DNA of 64,000 bases from Chromatocurvus sp964613795 (lineage in GTDB: Bacteria > Pseudomonadota > Gammaproteobacteria > Pseudomonadales > Halieaceae). How positions within the stretch are numbered: the stretch's first letter is position 1; each line of letters starts with the position of its first letter. Shown one piece after another: positions 17,384-26,693 of the stretch. Below the pieces are notes generated by a model. The model saw only the letters and a program-made list of their open reading frames with translations. It did no database searches and was not told where the DNA came from. Both the position numbers and the translations under genes were made by a program. The DNA is taken from assembly GCA_964613795.1 (NCBI GenBank), contig CAZTJR010000004.1, positions 1-64,000 of the forward strand, written 5' to 3'.

Positions 17384-18162
17384 TCGAGAAACATCATCAC
17401 CGCGAAACCTGCCATGAGTGAAAAGGTCGCCACCGTCTGGAAGCCGCCCCGGTGGGTTTCCGGGATGATCTCGTCGCTGATGACAAACAGCATGGCCCCC
17501 GCCGCGAAGCCCAATGTCCACGGCATTAACGGCGCAGCCAGCGACACCGCTGCGCCACCGAAAAGGCCACCCAGGGGCTCGGCCAGTCCGCTAAGAAAAG
17601 CCACGAGAAAGGATTGTATACGCGTGTAGCCGGCCGCCAGCAGGGAGACGGCGACAGCCAGGCCCTCGGGGATGTTCTGCATGCCGATGCCGGTGGCGAG
17701 GCTCATACCGTTAGGTATATTGCCATCGGCGAAGCCCACACCCACCGCCATGCCCTCGGGAAAATTGTGCAGGGTGATGGCGACAATAAACAGCCAGATC
17801 CGCGCCACGGCAGCAGCCTCGGGCCCCTCGCGACCGGTAATAAAGTGCTCGTGGGGCGCGAATCGGTGAACCAGCTGCAGCGCAACGGCTCCGAGCAGCA
17901 GGCCTGCCGTCACCACGGACACCGCGATAACACGACCGCCGAACTGCGCTTCGCCGTGATCAATAGCCGGCAAAAGAAGAGAAAAGAAGGTGGCCGCCAG
18001 CATGATGCCGGCAGCGAAACTCAACATCAGATCTTCCAGCCAGTCCGACAGGCGGCGGATAAAAAACACACCGGCGGCACCGACACCGGTTGCGAGCCCG
18101 GCGCCAAGGCTGCCGAGAAAGCCGAGCCAGATGACGTTACTGGCTGCCGTGGGGCCTACCAT
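17368..18162 (-). CDS. ZIP-family divalent metal transporter
   Basis: A 264-residue inner-membrane protein with eight predicted helices, importing zinc or another divalent cation (some bacterial homologues move metal out). The two metal-binding helices carry HNFPEGMAVGVGF (about residues 133-145) and MQNIPEGLAVAVSLL (about 161-175), the hallmark of the GufA/ZupT group; the second motif has Q in place of H. A histidine-containing loop (HRFAPHEHF) precedes them. It is followed downstream by the GAF gene on the other strand and preceded by the secreted peptidase-like gene, from which it is separated by 47 bases. No Zur-type operator was recognised. Confidence 0.85.
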   Translation of the reverse strand: MVGPTAASNVIWLGFLGSLGAGLATGVGAAGVFFIRRLSDWLEDLMLSFAAGIMLAATFFSLLLPAIDHGEAQFGGRVIAVSVVTAGLLLGAVALQLVHRFAPHEHFITGREGPEAAAVARIWLFIVAITLHNFPEGMAVGVGFADGNIPNGMSLATGIGMQNIPEGLAVAVSLLAAGYTRIQSFLVAFLSGLAEPLGGLFGGAAVSLAAPLMPWTLGFAAGAMLFVISDEIIPETHRGGFQTVATFSLMAGFAVMMFLDATLG

Positions 18163-18209
18163 CGCGTAGCGGCATCCTCAGAAGGGCTCAATGCAGTGCC
18201 TCCCGCAGC

Positions 18210-19376
18210 CTAAAAGTCGGGGCTAAGGCGGCCATCCTGCACCCAGACCTTGCCATCAATCGTCACCGTGGTATCCGTGAAGAAATTCCAGCGCACGTAG
18301 CCACCGCTTACCTCGCCTCCAAGCTCTGTGTTATCGCCGAGCGACAGCCGCACCACGCCCGCGCCATAACCATAGTAGGGCACCCAGGGATGCTCCTCGG
18401 GTACGGCGAGCAGTGGGTTGAAGCCCAGCGCGAACTCGCGGAACGCGCGCCCGGCGCTGCCCGCAGCGGCCATCTCCGCCTTGACGAACTCCTCGCCCTC
18501 CTCGGCCCTGACGTCACTCACCACGCCCTCGTCGAACGTCAGAACCAGCCCCGAGACCGGCTTGCCAGACCATTGCGAGGGCGGAAACGCGATGGTCCCA
18601 CTGATGCTATCTTCAAGCGGTGCCACGCGCACCACGCCAGACGGCAGCTCAATCTCACGATCGACCAGCACGCGCGCGGCCGCCATGCGCGCAGGGGACG
18701 CATCGCCGTCCTGGCGATTCACCGGCCGATCGCCAATGCGGAAGCGGATATCGGTACCGGCGGGGCTGGTCACACGGATCTCGCTGCCGCGCATGGCGGC
18801 CTCAAAGCGCTGCAGCGCAGCGCCCAGTGCGGCGTAATCCGTTTCCAGCAGGGCATGCTGGTAGATCGCCTCCAGGCGGTGAACAGGCGGCAGAGGCTGC
18901 CCGGCCAGGGGCACCGCACTATTGTTGCCCAGCCAGTGCAGGTGAATTGTGCGTCCCCGGCCTGCACGCAGGTTGTCCTGAATAGCGGCATAGGCAGGGT
19001 GGCTGGGTGACGTCCCGGGCAGCATTATCGAGGCGTCTACACGCTTGAACAGTTCAGCCAGCGCCGGCCTTGCTGCGCGCCCGGCGCTCTGCAGAACATC
19101 CGGTCGCCAGCTTTCGGGCACCGGCTCGGCCAGTACATCAATCACGCCGAGGTCAACAGCGCCGGCCTGCATCACTGCATAGCGCAGGTGCGGAATCAGC
19201 GCCTCGAATATCCCCGGGTGCGCCACCGCGAGAAAGGTTTCGCCCGGCTGCAGGTCCAGGCGCTCCACGATACGCGCAGCGATAGCCTCGTACTGCAAGG
19301 AGAAGCGCGGCGGCGCCGTCTGCGAGTGCACCGTCACCGACAGGAGGAGAACCAGAAAAAAAGCCAGGCTACGCAT
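18210..19376 (-). CDS. Exported protein related to M29-type aminopeptidases
   Basis: A 388-residue protein with a signal peptide (MRSLAFFLVLLLSVTVHSQ). The body has features of the thermophilic-aminopeptidase family M29: LDLQPGETFLAVAHPG near the start, VTSPAGTDIRFRIGDR, DREIELPSGVVRVAPLEDSISGTI, and near the end ELGGEVSGGYVRWNFFTDTTVTIDG, which resembles the metal-site region of that family. Several metal ligands of classic M29 enzymes cannot be confirmed by eye, so catalytic activity is uncertain. The ATG at 19376 is chosen because GAGGA sits 8-9 bases upstream; GTG 19391 is less likely. Divergent from the desuccinylase-like gene, also exported, suggesting a shared role with periplasmic peptides or amides. 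Confidence 0.6.
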   Translation of the reverse strand: MRSLAFFLVLLLSVTVHSQTAPPRFSLQYEAIAARIVERLDLQPGETFLAVAHPGIFEALIPHLRYAVMQAGAVDLGVIDVLAEPVPESWRPDVLQSAGRAARPALAELFKRVDASIMLPGTSPSHPAYAAIQDNLRAGRGRTIHLHWLGNNSAVPLAGQPLPPVHRLEAIYQHALLETDYAALGAALQRFEAAMRGSEIRVTSPAGTDIRFRIGDRPVNRQDGDASPARMAAARVLVDREIELPSGVVRVAPLEDSISGTIAFPPSQWSGKPVSGLVLTFDEGVVSDVRAEEGEEFVKAEMAAAGSAGRAFREFALGFNPLLAVPEEHPWVPYYGYGAGVVRLSLGDNTELGGEVSGGYVRWNFFTDTTVTIDGKVWVQDGRLSPDF

Positions 19377-19447
19377 TGTTATCATCCTCACGAATATGAG
19401 GATAGGTTACTCTATCCGCGATATGAATGGGTGAGACGGGGGACACT
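19377..19447. promoter_or_regulatory. Divergent promoter region with inverted repeat
   Basis: This 71-base gap must hold both promoters or at least the operator for two divergent exported-enzyme genes. A perfect inverted repeat, GGATAG-GTTACT-CTATCC, lies at 19400-19417, near its centre, as expected for a shared repressor or activator site. No regulator gene is adjacent. No unambiguous -35/-10 pairs were identified. Confidence 0.35.
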
Positions 19448-20497
19448 ATGACATTTAAAAAAAACATCGTTATTTTTCTGCTCTTTGCGCTGTCCACAAT
19501 GGCGGCAAAGGCCGAGCCATTCAGGGTCGGCACCCTTGAAGCCCCGCGTGGCGAGCGGGTATCCGGCTTCCTGCCAGTGCCTGAAGGCGTTGACGAGGGC
19601 AGCACGATACCGGTAACGATCCTGCACGGGGCCAACGACGGACCGGTTCTCGCCCTGATTGCGGGCACACACGGCTACGAATACCCGCCGATAACAGCGC
19701 TGCAGTCCCTGCGGGATACGATAGATCCGGCTGTCCTGCATGGCACCATTATCATGGTGCATATTGCAAACATGCCGTCGTTTCTGGGGCGCACCATTTA
19801 CTACAGCCCGATTGACGGCCAGAACCTGAACCGAATGTACCCCGGGGATGCGGGCGGAACGGTGAGCCAGCGCACTGCCCACCAGATCACGACCCTGATC
19901 ATTGACCAGGCAGACTATCTGATTGATCTGCATGCGGGCGATGGCAATGAGGCCCTGCGCCCCTATGTCTACATGCCGGTCACGGGTAATGCAGCACTCG
20001 ATGCTAAAACAAAAGACCTGGCGCTGGCTTTCGGTCTTGATCACATTGTCATCGATAAGCGCCCGACAGACGCACCCGGCCCGACACGCTTCACCGACCA
20101 GACGGCCCTGGTCCGCGGCATACCGGCCATCACCACGGAAACGGGGCAATCAGGTTCCAATGACCCGTACTGGGTTGAACTTGCGCAGGCCGGCGTAGAG
20201 AACGTATTACGCCACCTCGACATGGTTCCGGGTGATGAACGCGTGAATACAGGCGTTACCTGGCTTGGGGATTACCAGGTCATCGCCAGTCCACAGAGCG
20301 GCATTTTCAGACCGGCAATCAGGGATGGCTACGTCGTGACGGAGGGGGCCCTGCTGGGTGTGCTCGTTGATTTCTTCGGTGATGAGATAACGGAGATACG
20401 CGCACCGTTTTCCGGCGTCGTCAACTACGTTATCAGCACACCGCCGGTGAGCGAGGGTGAGCCCGTCGCCATGATCAGCAAGATTCGCAGACACTGA
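19448..20497 (+). CDS. Exported succinylglutamate desuccinylase/aspartoacylase-family protein
   Basis: A 349-residue zinc carboxypeptidase-like (M14 superfamily) hydrolase with a signal peptide (MTFKKNIVIFLLFALSTMAAKA). Zinc ligands are visible: GTHGYE (about residues 74-79) gives His and Glu, and YLIDLHAGD gives the second His. The family removes acyl groups from amino acids or trims C-terminal residues; the general acid Glu is probably in the ITTETGQSG segment. A C-terminal beta domain (IRAPFSGVVNYVISTPPVSEG) resembles a lipoyl-like fold seen in this group. ATG at 19448 is preferred over 19427 because it begins the signal peptide. Substrate unknown; location in the periplasm is inferred. 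Confidence 0.75.
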   Translation: MTFKKNIVIFLLFALSTMAAKAEPFRVGTLEAPRGERVSGFLPVPEGVDEGSTIPVTILHGANDGPVLALIAGTHGYEYPPITALQSLRDTIDPAVLHGTIIMVHIANMPSFLGRTIYYSPIDGQNLNRMYPGDAGGTVSQRTAHQITTLIIDQADYLIDLHAGDGNEALRPYVYMPVTGNAALDAKTKDLALAFGLDHIVIDKRPTDAPGPTRFTDQTALVRGIPAITTETGQSGSNDPYWVELAQAGVENVLRHLDMVPGDERVNTGVTWLGDYQVIASPQSGIFRPAIRDGYVVTEGALLGVLVDFFGDEITEIRAPFSGVVNYVISTPPVSEGEPVAMISKIRRH

Positions 20498-20535
20498 CGG
20501 TGCAGGTCGATGCCGCGGGCGGAGGGCGGTCTGAC

Positions 20536-21636
20536 CTAGTCAGGCTCCATGCAGTAGCGATCGCGGCCGGCAATCTTCGCCTCATACATCAAGCCGTCCG
20601 CTCTGGCGAGCCAGCTGTCAAGTGTCTCCTCGCCGCGGTAGCGCGTCACGCCACAGCTGACGGTGGGCCGGTAATCTTCGGGCAGCCCCGCCACCGTCAC
20701 ATCGCGCACCGACGACAGCAATCGCTTCGTCGTCATTTCTGCCTGCTCCCGGCCCTCGTCCACGATCAGCAGCGCGAACTCCTCGCCCCCCAGACGCGCC
20801 AGCACGTCTGATGCCCGAAGCGCTTTGCTGACAGCGTTGGCGACGGCCCGCAACAGAGTGTCACCGACGCCGTGACCAAACTGGTCGTTTACGGCCTTGA
20901 AGCGGTCAAGATCCCAGTACACAAGCCACAAGGGCTGTTCGTAGCGGTCTGCCACCTCCATCATATTCTCGGCCAGGGCAATGAACAGGTAGCGATTCAT
21001 CAGCCCGGTCAGATTATCGTGGGTGGCGGCGTAGGTCAGTTCCCTGTCTGCGATCAGAAGTTTGAGGGTGAGCTCGACCACCGACTTAAAGTTTTCGAGG
21101 AGCTCGTAATCCAGAGCGGACGGTTTTCGCGGCTCTCGGGAGAGGATGCATAAAGTCCCGAAGACGGCACCGTCGGGCCAGTTGACCGGCATGCCAAAGT
21201 AAGACGCCAGGCCGAGTTCGACATCCGGATTACCCCGCCAGAGCGGGTCTTTTTCTGCATCCTCAACCACGAGACTGGCTTGGTTTTTTATCACCGCCTC
21301 ACAATACAGCCTGCCTTCCCGGGGCGCCGTTTCACCGCGTTGGTATGGCGTCTCCTCCAGGTCGGACGCGGCCATCACCTCCATGGAATCGGGATTTTCG
21401 CGCATGACCAGCGCTCCCTCGACGTTGCACGCCTTTGCGAGAAGTGTCGTGACCGCCTGCCACTGATCAAACACCTCGCGCGTTGGATCAGGGTATCCGA
21501 CAGCGGAAGAAATCCTGCGGGCGAGGGCGTCCAGCGAGGTTTTCACGGACGTGTGGGTCGGCGCCCATTCCGCTTGATCCTGCGACGCTCGCGACGACCT
21601 CGATTGCGAGGAGCGCCTGACATTTCTCTGATCCAT
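20536..21636 (-). CDS. GAF-GGDEF diguanylate cyclase
   Basis: A 366-residue cytoplasmic protein that should make cyclic di-GMP. A GAF domain (about residues 25-190: WQAVTTLLAKACNVEGALVM, YCEAVI, LGLASYFGMPVNWPDGAVFGTLCIL) is followed by the cyclase domain with THDNLTGLMNRYLF, WDLDRFKAVNDQFGH and the active-site GGEEF. The RxxD product-inhibition site (RASD) lies five residues before GGEEF and is intact. The start at 21636 (MDQRNVRRSSQ) is chosen because sequence upstream of it reads as non-protein; no strong ribosome binding site is visible. With the HD-GYP protein at 15388-16488 and the PilZ-like protein at 62533 it suggests active c-di-GMP control. Confidence 0.87.
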   Translation of the reverse strand: MDQRNVRRSSQSRSSRASQDQAEWAPTHTSVKTSLDALARRISSAVGYPDPTREVFDQWQAVTTLLAKACNVEGALVMRENPDSMEVMAASDLEETPYQRGETAPREGRLYCEAVIKNQASLVVEDAEKDPLWRGNPDVELGLASYFGMPVNWPDGAVFGTLCILSREPRKPSALDYELLENFKSVVELTLKLLIADRELTYAATHDNLTGLMNRYLFIALAENMMEVADRYEQPLWLVYWDLDRFKAVNDQFGHGVGDTLLRAVANAVSKALRASDVLARLGGEEFALLIVDEGREQAEMTTKRLLSSVRDVTVAGLPEDYRPTVSCGVTRYRGEETLDSWLARADGLMYEAKIAGRDRYCMEPD

Positions 21637-21901
21637 AGCGAGGTTTTCATCGTGCCGTAATGTATCAACGGCGAATGATAAGCGGCCAGGAAACAAATAA
21701 ACAGAGCGAGAAAGTGCACCGTATTGTTGCACCAGCACCCCGTTACTGCCGCCAATATATGCCTGTGGACGCCGCATGCGGTGGTGCTGGCGCGCACCCG
21801 ATCTGCCGACTTGGTCACACCAGTGCCAGCCGATATACTGCGGTCGTGACGCGGTCCGTCACCCGACAATAATCCAGAATAAAAACCCAAGAGGGATCAT
21901 C

Positions 21902-23383
21902 ATGCGCCAACGCACCACACTCGGCCCTGCCCTGGTTCTCATTGCAGCCATGTCAACACTGCTTGCCTGCTCCGGTAGCGAGAGCTCGGCACCACTGCCG
22001 TCGGTAACGCCACCGGCAGCCCCCCAGTCACCGGAACCACCCCCCGAGGAAAGCCCTGAAATCACACGCCTCCACGATGAACGCACCTTTGCACCGGCCG
22101 CAGATGTTTCGTTCGAGCCTCAGGCTGGCGCGCAGGCCTTTTTTGGCGTTTACGAGGGCATTCAGGGCGACGCGGTCTATTCGGCGGAAATTCCCGACGG
22201 ATGGAACGGCGGCCTGATCATGTATACACATGGCTTTCGGGGTAACGGCGAGAGCTTGACCGTCTCCATCCCCGATCCCGCCTGGCGAGGCACCGTGCTT
22301 GGCGCCGGTTATGCCTGGGCAGCCTCGTCGTTTTCTGCCAACTACTACGATGTACGCGCCGGCGTGGAGGACACCAATCGACTGGCTATCGAGGTCATGG
22401 ACTACATTGAGCGTGATTTTGGCCAGCGCTTTGACGAGCCCGGCCAGCGGCTGATCTCTGGCTACTCCATGGGTGGACATATCGCGGCCGCCGCCGTTGA
22501 GCGCGAGACGCGCGACACCGCCCGCTTCAGTGTGGACTACGCCGGCGCCGCACCTTTCTGTCAGGCCGAGCAGAATCAGTTTCAGTGGCTGGGTGACTAT
22601 CCGTTGCTGGCACAGACCCTTGCCGGGCTCGGCGACCAACCGCGTGAAGACTTCCTGTCACTGGCGCCACAGATCATCGGCACACTGTTCAAGCTGGACG
22701 ACAACAACAATTCGACCTGGGTCCCGGCCAATGCAGAAGGCGAGCGCCTGCGTCAGGCCGCCATACAGCTCACCGGCGGCGAGCGCCCGATCTTTGCCGA
22801 CTTCGGCTTCGTGCAGAACACGTGGCAGGAAGCCGTGCTTTCCACCGGCGGGGCCGACGGATCGATTGACGGCATCCTCGCGGGCAACATTTACGACAAC
22901 ACGCAGCGTCAGTACCGCTTTCGCCGCGGCGGGGAACTGCAGGCCGATGAGCAGGCGCTGAACGACAGTATTGAGCGCGTGGCCGAAGATGAAAATGTCA
23001 ACGCGCTGCGCGAGGACGGTGTGCGCTGGCTGCCCCTGGTCAAGGGTGAATTCGACGTACCGGTACTGACGCTGCACACGCTCGGGGATTTTTACGTGCC
23101 CTTTCGCCACCAGCAGCTTTACCGTGAGCGCGCGCTCGACAGTGGCGCCGACGGTCTGCTGGTACAGCGCGCTATCCGCGCACCCGGGCACTGCGACTTT
23201 ACCGGTACCGAAATCATTACCGCACTCAGCGACTGGCTGCGCTGGGTGAACGGCGGCCCCACGCCGGCCGGCGATGACGTGCTGGACGCGGAGGTCGTGG
23301 CTGACGCTGACTACGGCTGCGCGTTCACCGTTAACGACGGAACGCGGGATCGCTCGGCTCTGCCGGCGTGTAGCGCGCCCTGA
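21902..23383 (+). CDS. Secreted lipoprotein alpha/beta hydrolase
   Basis: A 493-residue exported protein with a lipobox (MSTLLAC, cysteine near residue 22), followed by a Ser/Pro-rich linker. The hydrolase fold is shown by LIMYTHGFRGNG (oxyanion-hole region) and the nucleophile elbow ISGYSMGGHIAAAAVE, the serine being near residue 190. The late segment APGHCDFTGTE offers the catalytic histidine, and VLTLHTLGDFYVP the acid region. It probably cleaves esters or peptides at the cell surface; the substrate is unknown. The ATG at 21902 follows AAGAGGGATC, a fair ribosome binding site, and starts the lipoprotein signal. The next gene begins 130 bases downstream. Confidence 0.75.
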   Translation: MRQRTTLGPALVLIAAMSTLLACSGSESSAPLPSVTPPAAPQSPEPPPEESPEITRLHDERTFAPAADVSFEPQAGAQAFFGVYEGIQGDAVYSAEIPDGWNGGLIMYTHGFRGNGESLTVSIPDPAWRGTVLGAGYAWAASSFSANYYDVRAGVEDTNRLAIEVMDYIERDFGQRFDEPGQRLISGYSMGGHIAAAAVERETRDTARFSVDYAGAAPFCQAEQNQFQWLGDYPLLAQTLAGLGDQPREDFLSLAPQIIGTLFKLDDNNNSTWVPANAEGERLRQAAIQLTGGERPIFADFGFVQNTWQEAVLSTGGADGSIDGILAGNIYDNTQRQYRFRRGGELQADEQALNDSIERVAEDENVNALREDGVRWLPLVKGEFDVPVLTLHTLGDFYVPFRHQQLYRERALDSGADGLLVQRAIRAPGHCDFTGTEIITALSDWLRWVNGGPTPAGDDVLDAEVVADADYGCAFTVNDGTRDRSALPACSAP

Positions 23384-23513
23384 TCCGCGGCGCTGACGCG
23401 ACACGATGCAGTCGCTGGTCATTAAAAAAAACCCTGTCTATACTCGGGACTTGCCCGATCGCCGGGCTCTGTCTTTCCCGCATACCACTCATTCAACAAA
23501 ACGGCGGAGCATC

Positions 23514-26500
23514 ATGACATATCTACGCAGTTTTTTTATCGCCTTACTGGTTCCTTTTGCCCTGCTGCTGACAGACGCGGCACCGGCATCTGCCTACGAC
23601 AAAGCCCTGTACGACGCCATGGAATACCGGCTGATCGGACCCTATCGCGGTGGACGCTCCGCCACCGTGACCGGCGTCCCCGGCGATCGTAATACCTATT
23701 ACTTCGGCGCGGTCGGCGGCGGTGTCTGGAAAACCCGGGACGGCGGCAGCAAGTGGGAGAATATCAGCGACGGCTATTTTGGCGGATCCGTGGGATCGCT
23801 TGCCGTATCCGAGTCGGATCCCAACGTCATTTATGTCGGCCTGGGCGAAAAAACCATCCGCGGTAACGTGTCGTCAAACTTCGGCCTCTGGAAGTCTACC
23901 GATGCCGGCAAGAGCTGGTCGTTTATCGGCCTGGAGGACACCCGTCATATCGGCCGTATTCGCATACACCCCAGCAATCCGGATATCGTCTACGTGGCGG
24001 CGATGGGCGACCTCTGGCAGCCCGGTGAGGCGCGCGGGGTATACAAGAGCACCGACGGCGGCGCGACCTGGGAAAAAGTCCTTTACGCAAATGAAAACGC
24101 AGGCGCAGTTGATCTGACCTTCGATCCCGGCAACCCGCGAATTCTTTACGCCAGCACCTGGAATGTGCGCCGCACCCCACACAGCCTCTCCAGCGGCGGC
24201 CCCGGCTCGGATTTGTGGAAGAGCACCGACTCGGGGCAGACGTGGGAAAATCTCACGGCACTGCCAAATATGCCCGAGGCGCCGCGCGGCATTATCGGGG
24301 TTACCGTATCGCCGGTGAATTCCGATCGGGTATGGGCCATTATCGAGGCAGAGGATGGCGGCGTATTCCGCTCAGACGATGCCGGCGCAAGCTGGGAGAA
24401 AATCAACAGCGACCGGGCGCTGCGCTCACGGGCGTGGTATTACACACGCATCATTGCCGACTCGCAGAACGAGAACACCGTGTATGTCATGAACGTGTCG
24501 TATGGCAAATCCACCGATGGCGGCAAGACGTTCAGCCTGCACCGCGCGCCACACGGTGACCATCACGACCTGTGGATAGACCCCGAGAACAACCGCCGCA
24601 TGATCATTGCCGATGATGGCGGCGCCCAGGTGTCCACCGACGGCGGCGACAGCTGGACCACCTACCACAATCAGCCCACTGCGCAGTTCTACCGCATCGC
24701 GACCGACAACCACTTCCCCTACCGCATCTACGGGGCGCAGCAGGACAACTCCTCCATCCGCATTCCCCATCGCAGCGACGGCGTTGCCATTACGGAGAGC
24801 GACTGGGAGGTCACCGCCGGCGGTGAAAGTGCGTACCACGCCATCGACCCCGAGAACAACGACATCATTTATGGCGGCAACTACAAGGGCTATCTCTACC
24901 GCTACAATCATGAGAACAGCCAGCGCCGATCCATCAACGTGTGGCCGCTGAACCCCGCGGGCTCCGGCGTGGAAGTCATGAAGTACCGCTTCAACTGGAA
25001 CTTCCCCACCTTCTTTTCGCACCACGATGCAGACAGGCTGTACGCCTTCTCAAACCAGGTGCATGTGTCCACCACCGAAGGGCAGAACTGGGACACCATC
25101 AGTCCGGACCTCACCCGCGCCATTCCGGAAACGCTGGTGTCATCGGGGGGTCCCATCACGCAAGACAATACCGGGGTGGAGTTCTACGCCACTATTCTGA
25201 CCGCCAACGAAAGCCACCACGAGGAGGGCGTGCTATGGACCGGCTCCGACGATGGGCTTGTGCACCTCACGCGCGACGGCGGTGAGAGCTGGCAGAACGT
25301 TACGCCGCCCAGCGCACCGAAGCTGCTGATGTGGAACTCGATCGACATTCACCCGACCGAGAAGGGCGGCGCCTACTTGGCGGGAACCCTGTACAAGACG
25401 GGTGATTTTGCTCCCTACCTGTACAGAACGACCGACTATGGAAAGACCTGGACAAAAATCACCGCCGGCATTGATCCGCTGCACTTCACGCGCGTCGTGC
25501 GCGCCGATCCGGAACGGGCGGGCCTGCTTTACGCCGGCACCGAATACGGCATGTATGTGTCCTTTGACGACGGCGACAGCTGGCAGACCTTCCAGCTGAA
25601 TCTGCCCGAGGTGCCAATCACGGACCTGCAGGTTCGCGACCGCAACCTGATTGTTGCTACCCAGGGGCGCAGTTTCTGGATCATCGATGATCTGTCGCCA
25701 CTGCACCAGCTGAATGACTCGGTGGCAAAGGCCGGCGTACACCTGTATGAGCCCAAGCCCAGCTACCGTATCCGCCAGAGTGGCAGAGGCGAGCGCGATC
25801 CCCTGCTGGAGGGCGAAAACCATCCGCAGGGCGTCATGCTCTATTTCCGGCTCGACAGCGCGCCTACGGCGTCCGATCCGGTCCGCCTGGAGATCCTCGA
25901 GGAGGATGGCACGCTGGTGAAGGCCTTCACCAGCGATGCCGGCGATGACGAAAAAGATCTCAAGCTGGACGCAAAGGCCGGCATGAATCTTTTCGTCTGG
26001 GACATGCGCTACCCCGATGCCGTCTCCTTTGATGGATTGATTCTTTATTCCGCGAACACCCGGGGACCCACGGCGGTGCCGGGCACTTACCGCGCGCGAC
26101 TGATCGCCGGGGATACAAGCGTGGAGCAGAACGTCGAGATTCTGAAGGACCCCCGGGTCAACAGCTCGCTGGCGGATCTGCAGGCGCAGTTCGACTTCCT
26201 GATGGAGGTTCGCGACAAGCTCTCGGAGGCACACCAGGCCGTTATCGATATCCGCAGTCTGCGGACAGACCTGGACTACCTGCAAAGCAAGCTTGAGGAC
26301 AGGCCTGACAACAACGCAGAGACAGCGGCGATCGTAGAGGCAATTGACGCGCTCAAGGAAGAGATCGGGGTGATAGAGAACACTATTCACGAGACGCGCA
26401 ATGAAGCGCGCCAGGACCCGCTGAACTTCGGCATCAAGCTGAATAACCGCCTCGCGTATCTGGCGACACACGAGTCTGCAGGCGATTTCCGCCCGACCGA

Positions 26501-26642
26501 CCAGGCAATCGAGTACAAGGCAGAGGTATCAGCGCAAATCGATGAAGCACTGGCCGCACTCGAGACGCTCCTGGCCGACTCGCTGCCCGAGATCAACCGG
26601 ATGATGAAACAGCAGAATATCGAGGTGCTTCCGGTACCCTGA
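23514..26642 (+). CDS. Exported VPS10/sortilin-type Asp-box beta-propeller protein
   Basis: A 1042-residue exported protein. After a signal peptide (LRSFFIALLVPFALLLTDA...) come at least ten Asp-box repeats of the form S-x-D-x-G-x-x-W: KTRDGGSKW, KSTDAGKSW, KSTDGGATW, KSTDSGQTW, RSDDAGASW, KSTDGGKTF, VSTDGGDSW, LTRDGGESW, RTTDYGKTW and VSFDDGDSW. They build one or two beta-propellers over residues about 30-700. A beta-rich domain (about 730-890) and a helical, charged C-terminus (about 890-1042, LMEVRDKLSEAHQAV) follow. Homologues are annotated as BNR or glycosyl-hydrolase-like, but no sialidase catalytic set is evident, so binding of a surface polymer is as likely. Start at 23514 by signal peptide and upstream GGCGGAGC. 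Confidence 0.75.
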   Translation: MTYLRSFFIALLVPFALLLTDAAPASAYDKALYDAMEYRLIGPYRGGRSATVTGVPGDRNTYYFGAVGGGVWKTRDGGSKWENISDGYFGGSVGSLAVSESDPNVIYVGLGEKTIRGNVSSNFGLWKSTDAGKSWSFIGLEDTRHIGRIRIHPSNPDIVYVAAMGDLWQPGEARGVYKSTDGGATWEKVLYANENAGAVDLTFDPGNPRILYASTWNVRRTPHSLSSGGPGSDLWKSTDSGQTWENLTALPNMPEAPRGIIGVTVSPVNSDRVWAIIEAEDGGVFRSDDAGASWEKINSDRALRSRAWYYTRIIADSQNENTVYVMNVSYGKSTDGGKTFSLHRAPHGDHHDLWIDPENNRRMIIADDGGAQVSTDGGDSWTTYHNQPTAQFYRIATDNHFPYRIYGAQQDNSSIRIPHRSDGVAITESDWEVTAGGESAYHAIDPENNDIIYGGNYKGYLYRYNHENSQRRSINVWPLNPAGSGVEVMKYRFNWNFPTFFSHHDADRLYAFSNQVHVSTTEGQNWDTISPDLTRAIPETLVSSGGPITQDNTGVEFYATILTANESHHEEGVLWTGSDDGLVHLTRDGGESWQNVTPPSAPKLLMWNSIDIHPTEKGGAYLAGTLYKTGDFAPYLYRTTDYGKTWTKITAGIDPLHFTRVVRADPERAGLLYAGTEYGMYVSFDDGDSWQTFQLNLPEVPITDLQVRDRNLIVATQGRSFWIIDDLSPLHQLNDSVAKAGVHLYEPKPSYRIRQSGRGERDPLLEGENHPQGVMLYFRLDSAPTASDPVRLEILEEDGTLVKAFTSDAGDDEKDLKLDAKAGMNLFVWDMRYPDAVSFDGLILYSANTRGPTAVPGTYRARLIAGDTSVEQNVEILKDPRVNSSLADLQAQFDFLMEVRDKLSEAHQAVIDIRSLRTDLDYLQSKLEDRPDNNAETAAIVEAIDALKEEIGVIENTIHETRNEARQDPLNFGIKLNNRLAYLATHESAGDFRPTDQAIEYKAEVSAQIDEALAALETLLADSLPEINRMMKQQNIEVLPVP

Positions 26643-26693
26643 ACCGTCGGGTCACAAGCGGCCGGATGACAATAACAAGAGGATATTCCAGCC

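Noticed and set aside
25233..26471. 412-codon minus-strand frame over the propeller gene
   Set aside because: The opposite strand has the signal peptide and Asp-box repeats; the minus product shows no domain.
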